From an uncultured Anaerobiospirillum sp. (GTDB lineage Bacteria > Pseudomonadota > Gammaproteobacteria > Enterobacterales > Succinivibrionaceae), in assembly GCA_944389785.1 (NCBI GenBank), contig CALXNP010000005.1:1-50120 (forward strand): a stretch of DNA of 50,120 nt. The letters are read 5' to 3'. The notes under the pieces were generated by a model. The model did not search any database. It had not been told where the DNA came from and saw nothing but the letters and a program-made list of their open reading frames with translations. A program made the position numbers and the translations under genes. The first letter of the stretch is position 1. The number at the start of each line of letters is the position of its first letter. Shown here piece by piece: positions 8,401-16,756 of this stretch.

Positions 8401-9375
8401 TTGTAAAAAAGTCATCAATGCAGCAATCTCTCGTTCACCAGGTAAAAATACTAAAATATCTGCCCTTTGAATTTGCATGAGATATTTTATAGCTTGTAAA
8501 ATGCCTTTATTTAAATCAAGCTCTTCAATGATACGCTCTCCATCTTCATCATATTCTTGAACTAATGGCATATATACCACTTCTACAGGATAAGTTCGTC
8601 CCTCAACTTCAATAATAGGAGCATCATCAAAATGCTTAGAAAAACGTTTTAAATCAATAGTTGCAGAAGTTATAATTAACTTTAATTCAGGGCGTTTTTT
8701 TAAAATATATTTCATATAGCCCAAAAGAAAATCAATATTTAAAGAGCGCTCATGCGCCTCATCTATAATAATGCAATCATATTTTAATAAAAGTCTATCA
8801 TTAGCTATTTCAGATAGTAAAATACCATCTGTCATAAGCTTAATTTTACACAAAGGACCTGTATTATCATTAAATCTAACTTTTGAACCTACATTTTGCA
8901 TTTGAGCATCGTCAAGCTCTTGAGCAATACGTGAAGCCACAGAACGAGCTGCAATACGTCGAGGCTGAGTATGACCTATCATACCATAAACTCCAAGTCC
9001 AGCCTCTAGACACATCTTTGGCAACTGTGTTGTTTTACCAGAACCTGTTTCACCAGCTAAAACAATTACTTGATTTTTCTTAATAGCCTCAACAATTTCA
9101 CTGCGTTTTTGAGTAATAGGTAAGCTTGTTGAATAATTTAAATTTGTAGGTATTGTAGCTTTTAATTGTGCAAGCCTTTGCATGCCCTCAGACATGCAAA
9201 GTAAAAGCTCAAGTTTGTTATCTTCAATATTTTTGCTATGTATGTTTTGTTTATTAATACGGCTAACTAGCCTTTGTCTATCAATATAAGTAAGATTAGA
9301 TAAGTTTTTTGTAAAATCAATAATTTCCTCTTGGTTAAAATTTAAAAGCTCCAATTTTTTATGTATGTTGTTCAT
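5413..9375 (-). CDS. hrpA: ATP-dependent RNA helicase HrpA (DEAH box)
   Basis: This DEAH/RHA-family 3'-5' RNA helicase has 1320 residues, near the roughly 1300 of E. coli HrpA. E. coli HrpA acts on mRNA and in rescue of stalled ribosomes. Visible motifs: Walker A GETGSGKT at 108-115, DEAH at 205-208, SAT at 237-239, motif V NVAETSITVP, and motif VI QRKGRCGR (Cys replaces the common Ala). The helicase-associated and OB-fold regions follow, then the long C-terminal DUF3418-type region that separates HrpA from the shorter HrpB. Its ATG lies inside the last codons of nhaP2, with a 17-base overlap in another frame, so translation is probably coupled to the antiporter gene. Confidence 0.93.
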   Translation of the reverse strand: MNNIHKKLELLNFNQEEIIDFTKNLSNLTYIDRQRLVSRINKQNIHSKNIEDNKLELLLCMSEGMQRLAQLKATIPTNLNYSTSLPITQKRSEIVEAIKKNQVIVLAGETGSGKTTQLPKMCLEAGLGVYGMIGHTQPRRIAARSVASRIAQELDDAQMQNVGSKVRFNDNTGPLCKIKLMTDGILLSEIANDRLLLKYDCIIIDEAHERSLNIDFLLGYMKYILKKRPELKLIITSATIDLKRFSKHFDDAPIIEVEGRTYPVEVVYMPLVQEYDEDGERIIEELDLNKGILQAIKYLMQIQRADILVFLPGEREIAALMTFLQKQHLADVEILPLYARLAYSEQSKIFKEHQNMRIVLATNVAETSITVPSIKYVIDVGLARISRYSTRTKIQRLPIEAISQSSANQRKGRCGRVSSGICVRLYDEADFESRPLYTDAQILRSNLAAVILQMVSMKLGDIKSFPFIDRPQDKQINDGLRLLYEIGAIKTGRDFDTNNIELTSIGVQLAKIPTDPRLSRMILEGARRFCLNEILIIASALAVSDPRENPLDKREAANNAHAKFKDERSDFLSYIKLFKYLQDKQESLSKRAFINELKTQFISYLRVKEWFDLHLQLKLICKSLNFKFNEQDSDYESIHKALLSGLLMHMGMQTNEPFVYKGSNNIKFAIFPNSALFKKKVKWLMANEISQTSKLYARTVAKIEPQWAYDFALHLVKKQYSDVFFSKDKGCACAYMTVNLYSLPIISKQKVLYNKIDPIVSRELFIKEGLVHGNLNCKHKFFIQNLELIADIESLEHKVRNKDLIVDEAVLFDFYDRQIPSYVSCYYDFDKWYKQASKEHANLLCFSFEDVTKDKINSIQENLFPDFYQVGDLKLKLSYIFDPTDDKDGVSVHIPISVLNQVEPKDFLNIVPGLQDEFFTALIKSLPKRLRRNLIPAPNYAQALKEYLQDMSGDLLVNAAKGLTRIGGELIKISDFDLSQIDKHLFMTFIIEDMQGKTISYSKNLQTLIDTLQDKVNATLNSVINSKNKQANTKTYTQWSFDDIKPVQTIKKGSMEIVAYPALNDVGDAVELSVFDSKYKQAVAMQKGTRKLIYLSIKSPNAYLQEHLPNRAKLSMYYKELGSVYELIDDLCLCAIDTIVEQEGGYSYTKEGFIRLLNKVKANLNETALNIAKILEQILLLAHDIKKLLQGNIPLNLALMYKDCKYNLSCLIYKGFIVDTKFEHLEDLPRYLQTIVYRLQKAPLDINRDLTYQRKLDEVLTYYSKAKTKAANNIAILEALEQVKWQIQELRVSYFAQSKGVKGQVSEKRIMSQIDNILEQ

Positions 9376-11092
9376 TTAAAACCTTTAATCCAATCTTTGT
9401 TACCTTATCACCTGATAGCTCTGTCACATAGAACTGAATATTAATTAAAGTTACATGATCTCCTATTTGAGCAAAACCACCAATATAGAAATTCATAAAC
9501 TCACTTAAAGTTAATTTTTCTTCAAAGGAAGTAAGCTCTACTTTATAAGTTTCTTGAATTTCCTTCATACTTAACTCGCCATCTAAAATGATATCACCTG
9601 TGTATCTATCAATAATTTTATTGGCTCCTTTTCTGTTAAACACAGCATTTAAAAGCTTTTCATCTTCACTTTGACCAATTACACTAACAATATCATCATT
9701 TAGCAGTGCAGTATCGCCTCTTGCTTTTAATAACCTGCCAGATCTAAAAATAGCCACAATAGCAGTCTTACTTGGAAAAGTTAAATCACGTAATTTAACA
9801 CCATCTAAATCTTCATTTTTAATAACATAATTATACATTTCATAATCATCAGATAGCATAATACCTACTTTAGCTTTAGACATAGGTGCTACAGATGATG
9901 GGGCATAAACTTTAAAAAGCTTAGCCATTGGTAATATACTTGTGCCTTGTACAAATAAAGAGAAAATAACTACAATGAAAGCAGCATTAAAATAAAGCTG
10001 AGCATTATCAATATCTGCCATTACAGGATATATAGCAAGCACAATAGGTACTGAACCACGCAAACCTACAAAAGACATAAATAAAATTTCTTTAGTATTA
10101 TAACGTTTGAAAAATGGCTTTATGCAAGCAAACACTGCTATAGGTCTAGCAATAAAGGTTAAGCACACTGCTACAAACACAGAAGGTGCAAGAAAATCTA
10201 TCATGTGGCTTGGTGTTACTAATAAACCTAAAATTAAGAATAAAGTAATTTGAGCAAGCCAAGTAATACCTTCACCTACAGGTAAGATATAAGATACAGA
10301 ACGTGTCTTTAAATTACCAATCATTACACCTATGATAAAAATAGCTAAGAAACCAGAACCACCTAAAGCAGCTGTAATAGCAAAAGCTACTAAACCTAAA
10401 CCTATAGCTAATAGTGCGTATAAACCTGAGCCTATATCAATAGTAGATAGAATAAACCTAATAAATAAACCAAAAATAATACCTAAAATGGTACCTAGAC
10501 CAAATTGTAAAATAAAAATAGATAAAATACCTAAAATACCAGTAGCTTGCTCTTGTAGAATAGAAATCAACACTGTAGTCAACAAGATAGCCATAGGATC
10601 GTTGGTAGCTGATTCAATTTGTAAAGTTGAGCTAATTTTTTCTTTTAAGGAATAAGTACCATTTGATAATAAAGAGAATACTGCAGCAGCATCAGTAGAA
10701 CCTACAATAGCTCCAATTAACATAGCTTGAACTAAACTTAAATCAAAGACAACATAAGCTGCTATACCTGTAATCAATGATGTTACTAGTACACCTACAC
10801 TTGCCAATAACAATGATTCTGAAGCTACAGATTTTATGGTATTAACATTAGTGCGCATACCACCATCTAATAGGATAAGAGCAAGCATTAGGTTTGCTAT
10901 AAAAAAAGCAGAAGTATAATCGTTATAGACTATTTTAATGAAAATACCCTCTTCACCAGAAAGCATACCTATGGCTAAGAATAACAATAAAATAGGTGTT
11001 CCGATAAAGGATGACAATTTACTTGCAAAAATTGACATTGCAAGTAAGGCACCACCTATAAAGAATACATAATTAATATCTATTGATGACAC
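9359..11092 (-). CDS. nhaP2: K+/H+ antiporter NhaP2 (CvrA-like)
   Basis: This CPA1-family inner-membrane antiporter has 577 residues, close to E. coli CvrA/NhaP2 (578). The first 390 or so residues hold about 12-13 hydrophobic helices. Conserved transport motifs are GSTDAAAVF and ATNDPMAI (the central Asn-Asp pair). A TrkA-C/RCK_C regulatory domain lies at about 405-485 (SDDYEMYNYVI..., DIVSVIGQ). A CorC/HlyC-type domain fills about 495-575. In relatives the enzyme exports K+ in exchange for H+ to limit turgor at low osmolarity. Its 3' end overlaps the hrpA start by 17 bases, giving a two-gene unit. Confidence 0.9.
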   Translation of the reverse strand: MSSIDINYVFFIGGALLAMSIFASKLSSFIGTPILLLFLAIGMLSGEEGIFIKIVYNDYTSAFFIANLMLALILLDGGMRTNVNTIKSVASESLLLASVGVLVTSLITGIAAYVVFDLSLVQAMLIGAIVGSTDAAAVFSLLSNGTYSLKEKISSTLQIESATNDPMAILLTTVLISILQEQATGILGILSIFILQFGLGTILGIIFGLFIRFILSTIDIGSGLYALLAIGLGLVAFAITAALGGSGFLAIFIIGVMIGNLKTRSVSYILPVGEGITWLAQITLFLILGLLVTPSHMIDFLAPSVFVAVCLTFIARPIAVFACIKPFFKRYNTKEILFMSFVGLRGSVPIVLAIYPVMADIDNAQLYFNAAFIVVIFSLFVQGTSILPMAKLFKVYAPSSVAPMSKAKVGIMLSDDYEMYNYVIKNEDLDGVKLRDLTFPSKTAIVAIFRSGRLLKARGDTALLNDDIVSVIGQSEDEKLLNAVFNRKGANKIIDRYTGDIILDGELSMKEIQETYKVELTSFEEKLTLSEFMNFYIGGFAQIGDHVTLINIQFYVTELSGDKVTKIGLKVLNEQHT

Positions 11093-11229
11093 TTTTATAC
11101 CTATGTGTTTGGCTAATTAATTTTTTATAAAAAACTTCAAATATTTACATTCAATTATAAGCAAAAACAATTTAAGTTAGTAGATATTGTATAAATATTT
11201 TTCTAAATTATACAAATACTAAAAACATA

Positions 11230-12201
11230 CTAATGACTAGTGATAATTAAATATGCTGTGTAAGCAATAAAAATACCTAATAACAGTAAACCACTTAACC
11301 TATTTACTAAAGCATCATTTTTATATAAACGTACAATTATATATAGCAATAAAGTTAAAGCTAACATGACACTAAAATCACGGTATAGTACAATTTTTTC
11401 TGCATTAACAGGAGAAATAATACCACCTAAACCTACTACTGCTAAAGTATTAAATAAATTTGAACCTACTACATTACCTACAGCTAAATCAGATTGCTTT
11501 TTTAAAGCACTTACAAGTGATGAAGCAAGCTCTGGTAAAGAAGTGCCAACAGCTACAATTGTTAAACCTATGATTAAATCACTAACCCCAAAAGCAACAG
11601 CAAGCTGTGTTGCTCCATAAACTAATAATCTAGAAGAAGCCAATAACACTACAAAACCACCTATAAGTTTTACTAGAGCCAAAGAAGTCTTATCCTTACC
11701 AGTTTGCTCTAAAGCCTCAGCAGCTTCAAGTGTGATTGTATCTTCTTTTGCTTCTTTTTTAAAAAATAATATGGAACGATAAGTTAAAAAGCCAAATAAT
11801 GCTAATAAAATTATGGCATCAATACGTGAAACTTGAAAATCAAGCAATAATAAACCTGATACTACTGTAACAAAAATTAAAGTTGGTAATTCTCTTTTAA
11901 CAATTACAGAATTAACACTAAGAGGTGTGATAATGGCACACAGACCTAAAATCAGAGCAATATTCGCAATATTAGAGCCATAAGCATTACCTAAAACAAT
12001 ACCATCATTACCACTATAAGCTGCTATTGCTGATACACACATTTCAGGAGCAGAAGTACCAAAACCTATTACTAACATACCAATTAGCAATTCACTAATA
12101 CCAAAGCGGCGAGATACAGCAGCTGCACCATCTACAAAGAAATTTGAACTATAAACTAATAAAAATAAGCCTATTAGTACATAGATAAAATATAGTATCA
12201 C
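11230..12201 (-). CDS. yrbG: Calcium/sodium antiporter-family protein YrbG
   Basis: This CaCA-superfamily exchanger has 323 residues (E. coli YrbG 325). It shows the internal duplication typical of the family: alpha-1 repeat GFGTSAPEMCVS with GNAYGSNIANIALILG, and alpha-2 repeat AVGTSLPELASS with GNVVGSNLFNTLAVVG. About 10 TM helices are visible, with a charged cytoplasmic loop at about 145-170. The acidic residues in both SAPE/SLPE motifs needed for cation binding are present. Ion specificity cannot be read from sequence. The gene is transcribed toward nhaP2 on the same strand with a 137-bp gap, and it is divergent from the gene at 12328. Confidence 0.88.
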   Translation of the reverse strand: MILYFIYVLIGLFLLVYSSNFFVDGAAAVSRRFGISELLIGMLVIGFGTSAPEMCVSAIAAYSGNDGIVLGNAYGSNIANIALILGLCAIITPLSVNSVIVKRELPTLIFVTVVSGLLLLDFQVSRIDAIILLALFGFLTYRSILFFKKEAKEDTITLEAAEALEQTGKDKTSLALVKLIGGFVVLLASSRLLVYGATQLAVAFGVSDLIIGLTIVAVGTSLPELASSLVSALKKQSDLAVGNVVGSNLFNTLAVVGLGGIISPVNAEKIVLYRDFSVMLALTLLLYIIVRLYKNDALVNRLSGLLLLGIFIAYTAYLIITSH

Positions 12202-12283
12202 TATAAACCCTTAATTATTGATAAATTGAAAGCTAATGTTAGCTTAATTAATGAATAAAAACACTACTTTTTATTTTTTAAGT

Positions 12284-12289
12284 TATAAT
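12284..12289 (+). promoter_or_regulatory. Putative -10 box for the 12328 gene
   Basis: A perfect tataat lies 39 bases before the ATG at 12328. No good -35 is visible at the expected distance. The start codon has no recognisable Shine-Dalgarno (the preceding bases are aaattcataatat), so translation may depend on an unstructured leader. Confidence 0.35.
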
Positions 12290-12327
12290 ACTACCTTTAT
12301 TAGTAATTTGCAGTAAATTCATAATAT

Positions 12328-13335
12328 ATGACAAAACAAGGTTTTATTCGTACTCCCTATTATCCACAGCTAAGTGCTATTTTTATAAACGATCAAAATA
12401 ATATAGCAAAAGCTTTAGTGCTCTCGCTAATTTTATATTGGACCTCACGTGATCTAGATTCATGTTTTGAGCGTAAAGCACATGAAAAACAAATAGCAAG
12501 ACATTTGCAACTTAATGATAGTTTTGTGGCTCAAACTATTGACGAACTGCTTGAACGTAAAATTTTATATCGACAACAACAGCGTCTTTGTACCAATAAA
12601 ATTAGTTTTGATGTGATAAATTTTATTAAAAAGTTGCATGTAGAAAACGTTGAGTTTAAAGAGTTAATTTTAGTAGACTATGTTAAATTATCAGCTGCTT
12701 TAGTTCAAGCTAATATACATATCAATACTAAGCTTTTAACTTATGCAGGTGATGATTTTTTCGAAATTTATGATTATATAAGTGACAATAAAGTACATTT
12801 TATTCAGGGTATCATTGGCAGTTTAAGTGCAGATTATTTTGATAAAGCAGCTTTTATCTGTGCTAAATTATTGCATCATTTAGTCAATCATGATGAAGAT
12901 TTTATGTTTAAAGCTTTAGCTCCTGGTTGGAAAATGCTAATTAATCCGCCAGCTAGCATCAATGATATTGCTTCACGCTTTTTACATAAAGACGAAAGAG
13001 CTATTGATTTAGGTTTTAGTGATGGAAACTTTTTTATGCCAGATGGTGATCTTTATGGAAGCAGATTTCATAAAGTAATACAAAAAGGTAATAATAAAGA
13101 AGCTAAAATCCTTGTAGCCTGCATATTGCTTGCAATTTGCTCTGTAAGCACAAATTGTTCTTTTGTCTCTGATTTAAGCTACGAGCATTTAGAATATGCA
13201 ATTGTGTTATTACACAATAGCTTACATATCAAAGCTAGATTAGATAACTGTTATTTTGATTATCTATATGTAGATGAGCCTACACGCTATAAGTTTTTAG
13301 CAAAATATCAAACTACTTTAAATAAATTAAAATAA
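12328..13335 (+). CDS. Conserved-looking cytoplasmic protein, unrecognised
   Basis: This 335-residue soluble protein carries no motif I can name. The N-terminal third (about 25-100) has the look of a winged-helix or replication-initiator-like domain: ALVLSLILYWTS, then a helix pair HEKQIARHLQLNDSFVAQTI and ELLERKILYR, resembling a helix-turn-helix with wing. The rest is mixed helix with several His/Asp-rich stretches. There is no signal peptide or TM segment. It precedes hemH by 16 bases on the same strand, so the two probably form an operon. A DNA-binding regulator or a host-range/replication-type protein are both possible and unproven. Confidence 0.6.
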   Translation: MTKQGFIRTPYYPQLSAIFINDQNNIAKALVLSLILYWTSRDLDSCFERKAHEKQIARHLQLNDSFVAQTIDELLERKILYRQQQRLCTNKISFDVINFIKKLHVENVEFKELILVDYVKLSAALVQANIHINTKLLTYAGDDFFEIYDYISDNKVHFIQGIIGSLSADYFDKAAFICAKLLHHLVNHDEDFMFKALAPGWKMLINPPASINDIASRFLHKDERAIDLGFSDGNFFMPDGDLYGSRFHKVIQKGNNKEAKILVACILLAICSVSTNCSFVSDLSYEHLEYAIVLLHNSLHIKARLDNCYFDYLYVDEPTRYKFLAKYQTTLNKLK

Positions 13336-13351
13336 TAGTTAATGGTAAGAT

Positions 13352-14305
13352 ATGCAAAAATTAGTACTATTGTGCTCAAGTGGTTCACCTAATCTTGATA
13401 TTGAGTCAATACGAGCCTTTTTAAAACTTTTTTTAAGTGATAGAAATATTATTCATGTAAATCCATTTTTATGGTACTTTATCTTAAATTTTATAATTTT
13501 AAAAAAAAGACCTGCTAAACTACTAGAAAAATATAAACAAATAGCCATTGATGGACATAGTCCACTTAATCACTATATAGACAAGCTATGTAATAATTTA
13601 AATAAAAATTATAATGATGAATATATAGTTAAAAAGTTTTTTTGTTATATAGATAATAGTTTAGAACAAAGTTTAGCTACAATTAACTTTGATAAAATAA
13701 CTCAAATTATTTTATTACCACTATATCCTCAATATTCTAATTGCACTCACCTTACTATTTATTCATCTGTGCAAAAATATTTAAAACAAAACAAAATAGA
13801 TAAAAAACTAGAAGTTGTAGATAATTGTTATTTAAGCCCTTATTTTATAGATGCTTATATTGATAAGATAAAAATACATGCAAATAACAATGCTACTTTA
13901 ATTTTTAGCTGTCACTCTATACCTATTAGCTATGTAAAACAAAAAGACAGTTATTACAAGCACTGTTTAGCTATGCATACATTATTAAAAGCAAAACTAG
14001 ATCCTTTTTTTGCAAATATAGAGTTATCTTTTCATTCTATTTTTGGTAAAGGAAAATGGTTAGGTCCTACCATTGAAGAGTGCATTGATAAAACTTTAGC
14101 TTTAGGTTCTAAAGACATAGTAGTAGTTGCAGGTTTTAGCATTGATTGTCTTGAAACATTATATGATCTACATATACAAGCATACACTTATGCTATTAAT
14201 AAAGGAGCTACATCTTTTAAAGTAGTAGAATGTTTAAATGATAGCTCCTTACATCAACAAGCTTTAATTGATTTAATTAAAAGGTATAAGAGAGACCTAA
14301 ATTAA
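13352..14305 (+). CDS. hemH: Divergent ferrochelatase
   Basis: Ferrochelatase inserts Fe2+ into protoporphyrin IX, the last step of protoheme synthesis. The 317-residue length matches E. coli HemH (320). Recognisable signatures: LPLYPQYS (the conserved LPLYPQ), SCHSIPISYVKQKDSYY (equivalent to SFHGxPxRY, with the catalytic His retained), FGKGKWLGP (equivalent to FGxxxWLxP), and AGFSIDCLETLYD (equivalent to PGFxxDCLETLEE, with the catalytic Glu retained). The N-terminal region is diverged and the usual NLGTP motif is replaced by SSGSP. No other heme-synthesis gene is in the window. The last 29 bases overlap the convergent outer-membrane protein gene. Confidence 0.8.
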   Translation: MQKLVLLCSSGSPNLDIESIRAFLKLFLSDRNIIHVNPFLWYFILNFIILKKRPAKLLEKYKQIAIDGHSPLNHYIDKLCNNLNKNYNDEYIVKKFFCYIDNSLEQSLATINFDKITQIILLPLYPQYSNCTHLTIYSSVQKYLKQNKIDKKLEVVDNCYLSPYFIDAYIDKIKIHANNNATLIFSCHSIPISYVKQKDSYYKHCLAMHTLLKAKLDPFFANIELSFHSIFGKGKWLGPTIEECIDKTLALGSKDIVVVAGFSIDCLETLYDLHIQAYTYAINKGATSFKVVECLNDSSLHQQALIDLIKRYKRDLN

Positions 14306-15104
14306 AACCTAAAGAAGAATCTGTTTCATAACTTGCTATTTCATTTTCATCTTTGTTATAAATAGTGTATTCACTATCAAACATATAGTTAATACCTGCT
14401 GATAAATTTAAAGCTTTAATAGGAGTAAGTGTTGCTTTAATACCCAATGCATATGATTCTTCAAAGATAAAGCCTTCTTTTTGTATCTTTGAGTTATCAG
14501 ATAGATGTGTTAAATCTTTTACAGTAATTAAAGTACCATCAACTGCAAACATTGGATTAAAGCGATAAGTAAGTTTAGTGTAAGGATAAGCTAAAGCACC
14601 TGACCAGCCTCTGTCTGACTCATTACCAATTTTAATACCTATTATTGGTAGGAAAGTATCTTCAACTCTATTATGCTGAGCAAATACACCTAAAAAACCT
14701 TGAACATCTTGAGTAAAATTATAAGATAAGCCAGCTCTTGCCATAAGACCATAATTTTTGCTTATATCAAAATCATCCTCAAAACCCATACTTAAACCTA
14801 GACCTGAAAAATAACCTAAGCTAGAGTAAAAGTTTCCATCTAAGCGACCATCTAAATATATATGCTCAGTACTATCTATATAATCATATCCGTTGCTAAA
14901 ATCATAATCTGTATGTTTATAAATTGCAGTAAAATACTGATTAGATGCAGATAATGTATAAATGTTCTTTGATACCTCAAGATTACTATTTTTAAACTCA
15001 CTATCATTATAGAATGTAGCTTGTGTGTTTAAATTAAAATAAGCATGAGCTGATAAACTGCTAGCTGCTAAAATTACAGCAAGTGTGATTTTTGAAAATT
15101 TCAT
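14277..15104 (-). CDS. Outer-membrane beta-barrel protein, unassigned
   Basis: The preferred start is the ATG at 15104, preceded by a taggtta ribosome site, giving 275 residues with a typical signal peptide (MKFSKITLAVILAASSLSAHA, cleavage before YF). An upstream in-frame start would add 8 residues before the signal. The mature part is built of alternating short amphipathic strands with aromatic girdles and ends LGFNLGLSYTF. The C-terminal Phe is the standard recognition signal for BAM insertion. Strand count looks like 10-12. The substrate or role is unknown. The 3' end overlaps hemH by 29 bases on the opposite strand. Confidence 0.75.
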   Translation of the reverse strand: MKFSKITLAVILAASSLSAHAYFNLNTQATFYNDSEFKNSNLEVSKNIYTLSASNQYFTAIYKHTDYDFSNGYDYIDSTEHIYLDGRLDGNFYSSLGYFSGLGLSMGFEDDFDISKNYGLMARAGLSYNFTQDVQGFLGVFAQHNRVEDTFLPIIGIKIGNESDRGWSGALAYPYTKLTYRFNPMFAVDGTLITVKDLTHLSDNSKIQKEGFIFEESYALGIKATLTPIKALNLSAGINYMFDSEYTIYNKDENEIASYETDSSLGFNLGLSYTF

Positions 15105-15313
15105 AACTAACCTAAAAATTACTAACAAACATCATAATACTTAAATGATGTCAAAAAATTAATGTGTTTTTAATTATTAGCCTATTTAGCATAATAAACA
15201 TAAAAATGAGCATATAGTACAATTTTAAACATCAACAAGCAAAACACATTAGATGATCTTGTATTTTGCTAGATATTGTTAAATTTTATATAGTTAAAAA
15301 CATACAATAAAAT

Positions 15314-15352
15314 AACCCCTATATAAGATTTACTTATACAGGGGCTATTTTC
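15314..15352 (-). terminator. Terminator after the OFA-family carrier
   Basis: A stem of 14 paired positions with two mismatches (15314-15327 with 15333-15346) has a 5-base loop and a GC-rich base (cccc/gggg). It lies 18 bases past the MFS gene stop on the minus strand, followed there by ttattttatt. The plus-strand side also has tattttcac, so it may work in both directions. Confidence 0.7.
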
Positions 15353-15369
15353 ACTTTATTATTAATAGA

Positions 15370-16722
15370 TTATTTACTTTCTTTACTTAAGCTATCCTCT
15401 TCTGTTAAATTCTCTTTAACATTATTTTGCTGCATAGCATGTAAATTCTCTAAAGCCTTTTTAATAGCCTCCTGCTCTAATTTAGCCTGCTCCTGCTGCT
15501 CTTTTAGTTCTTTTTCACGACGCATACGTCTTTCTTTCTTAGCCTTGCGCATATCTTGTTCATTTGGCAGACGTACCATAAATGATAAAATAATAGCAAT
15601 AACTAATAAAACACAAATAACACTAAAAGTAATATTAAAACCACCAAATACTGAGGAAATACCAAAACCTAATAAGGAGCCTATACCAAAACCAGTGTAT
15701 AGTAATCCATAATTTTTAGCAAAGTTTTTAAGACCAAAGAAATCTGAAATAATAGTAGGATAGACTGTAACAGTACCACCAAATGAAAAAGCTACCATAC
15801 CAATTGCAATATAGAACATATACTTATCTTGAGGACCAAAAAGTAAGATCAATAAAGCAAGCAATGATAAAATTTGATCAAAAGTAATCAATCTAATACG
15901 TGGTAACTTATCAGCTAAAGCTCCTATTACTAATCTACCAACAATATTTGATAAAGCTGCAACAGAAATTGCTGCAGCAGCATCTTGATACTCTAGATTA
16001 ATTAAAGTTCTGCCAATATCAGATGTAACACCAATGATATATAGACCACACATACAGTCTATAACAAACATAGCAGTTAATATCCAATATTCTTTTAGCT
16101 TAATAGCCTCAAAAAGTTCATACTCAACTTGTGTTGTCTTTTTAGTATCATTACTTGTATGTAATGAGTGAATTGAGTCATAAATTAAAGTACTGCCTAT
16201 TGCAGTAATAGCACCAACTAATACTGCCCAAGCTAATAGCGATTGCTCTAATGAATAATTAACCAATAAATAACTATCTATGGCTTTAAACAATAAAGAA
16301 CCACCACCATAAGCGCCAATAGAAATGGCTGAAATTAAACCTTTATTATTTGGGAAAAATCTTACACAATTAGTAAGAGCTAACATATAGCCAATACCAT
16401 CACCAAATCCTAAAAGCACACCAGCAGATAAATATAACCACCAAATATTTGGTGCAAAAGCAGCAATACCTAAACCTAAAGAGCTAAGAGCAGCTGCTAA
16501 AATAATAACATTTTTAATACCTAGCTTTACTTTCAGTACACCAGAAACTGAAGCACCTATAGCTAATGACATAGACATTAAACCAAAGGTAAAAGCCACA
16601 GAGTTAATATCACTACCAAACTTTTGAGATAATGGTAAATTAAATAAAGACCATGTGTATACAGAGCCTAAAGCTAGCAACACTAGCACACTACCTATTA
16701 AAGTTTTATATCTTTGAGACAC
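15370..16722 (-). CDS. MFS transporter, oxalate/formate antiporter (OFA) family
   Basis: This 450-residue, 12-TM major facilitator is of the YhjX/OxlT type. The opening LLALGSVYTWSLFNLPLSQKFG is the OFA signature in TM1, and GIGYMLALTNCVRFFPNNKGL matches the family's RWFPxxKGL region. An unusual C-terminal tail of about 55 residues (400-450) is highly charged, with repeats of Arg/Lys/Glu/Gln (MRKAKKERRMRREKELKE), and probably forms a cytoplasmic coiled coil. The AEC permease gene lies 34 bases upstream on the same strand, so both are likely co-expressed. Likely substrates are small mono- or dicarboxylates; the exact one is unknown. Confidence 0.82.
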   Translation of the reverse strand: MSQRYKTLIGSVLVLLALGSVYTWSLFNLPLSQKFGSDINSVAFTFGLMSMSLAIGASVSGVLKVKLGIKNVIILAAALSSLGLGIAAFAPNIWWLYLSAGVLLGFGDGIGYMLALTNCVRFFPNNKGLISAISIGAYGGGSLLFKAIDSYLLVNYSLEQSLLAWAVLVGAITAIGSTLIYDSIHSLHTSNDTKKTTQVEYELFEAIKLKEYWILTAMFVIDCMCGLYIIGVTSDIGRTLINLEYQDAAAAISVAALSNIVGRLVIGALADKLPRIRLITFDQILSLLALLILLFGPQDKYMFYIAIGMVAFSFGGTVTVYPTIISDFFGLKNFAKNYGLLYTGFGIGSLLGFGISSVFGGFNITFSVICVLLVIAIILSFMVRLPNEQDMRKAKKERRMRREKELKEQQEQAKLEQEAIKKALENLHAMQQNNVKENLTEEDSLSKESK

Positions 16723-16756
16723 AATTACACCTTTTTAATTAACAAAAAATTTTAAA

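Noticed and set aside
10332-10655. A 107-codon plus-strand frame opposite nhaP2
   Set aside because: It is a low-complexity Lys/Pro/Ile frame, antisense to a well-conserved transporter.
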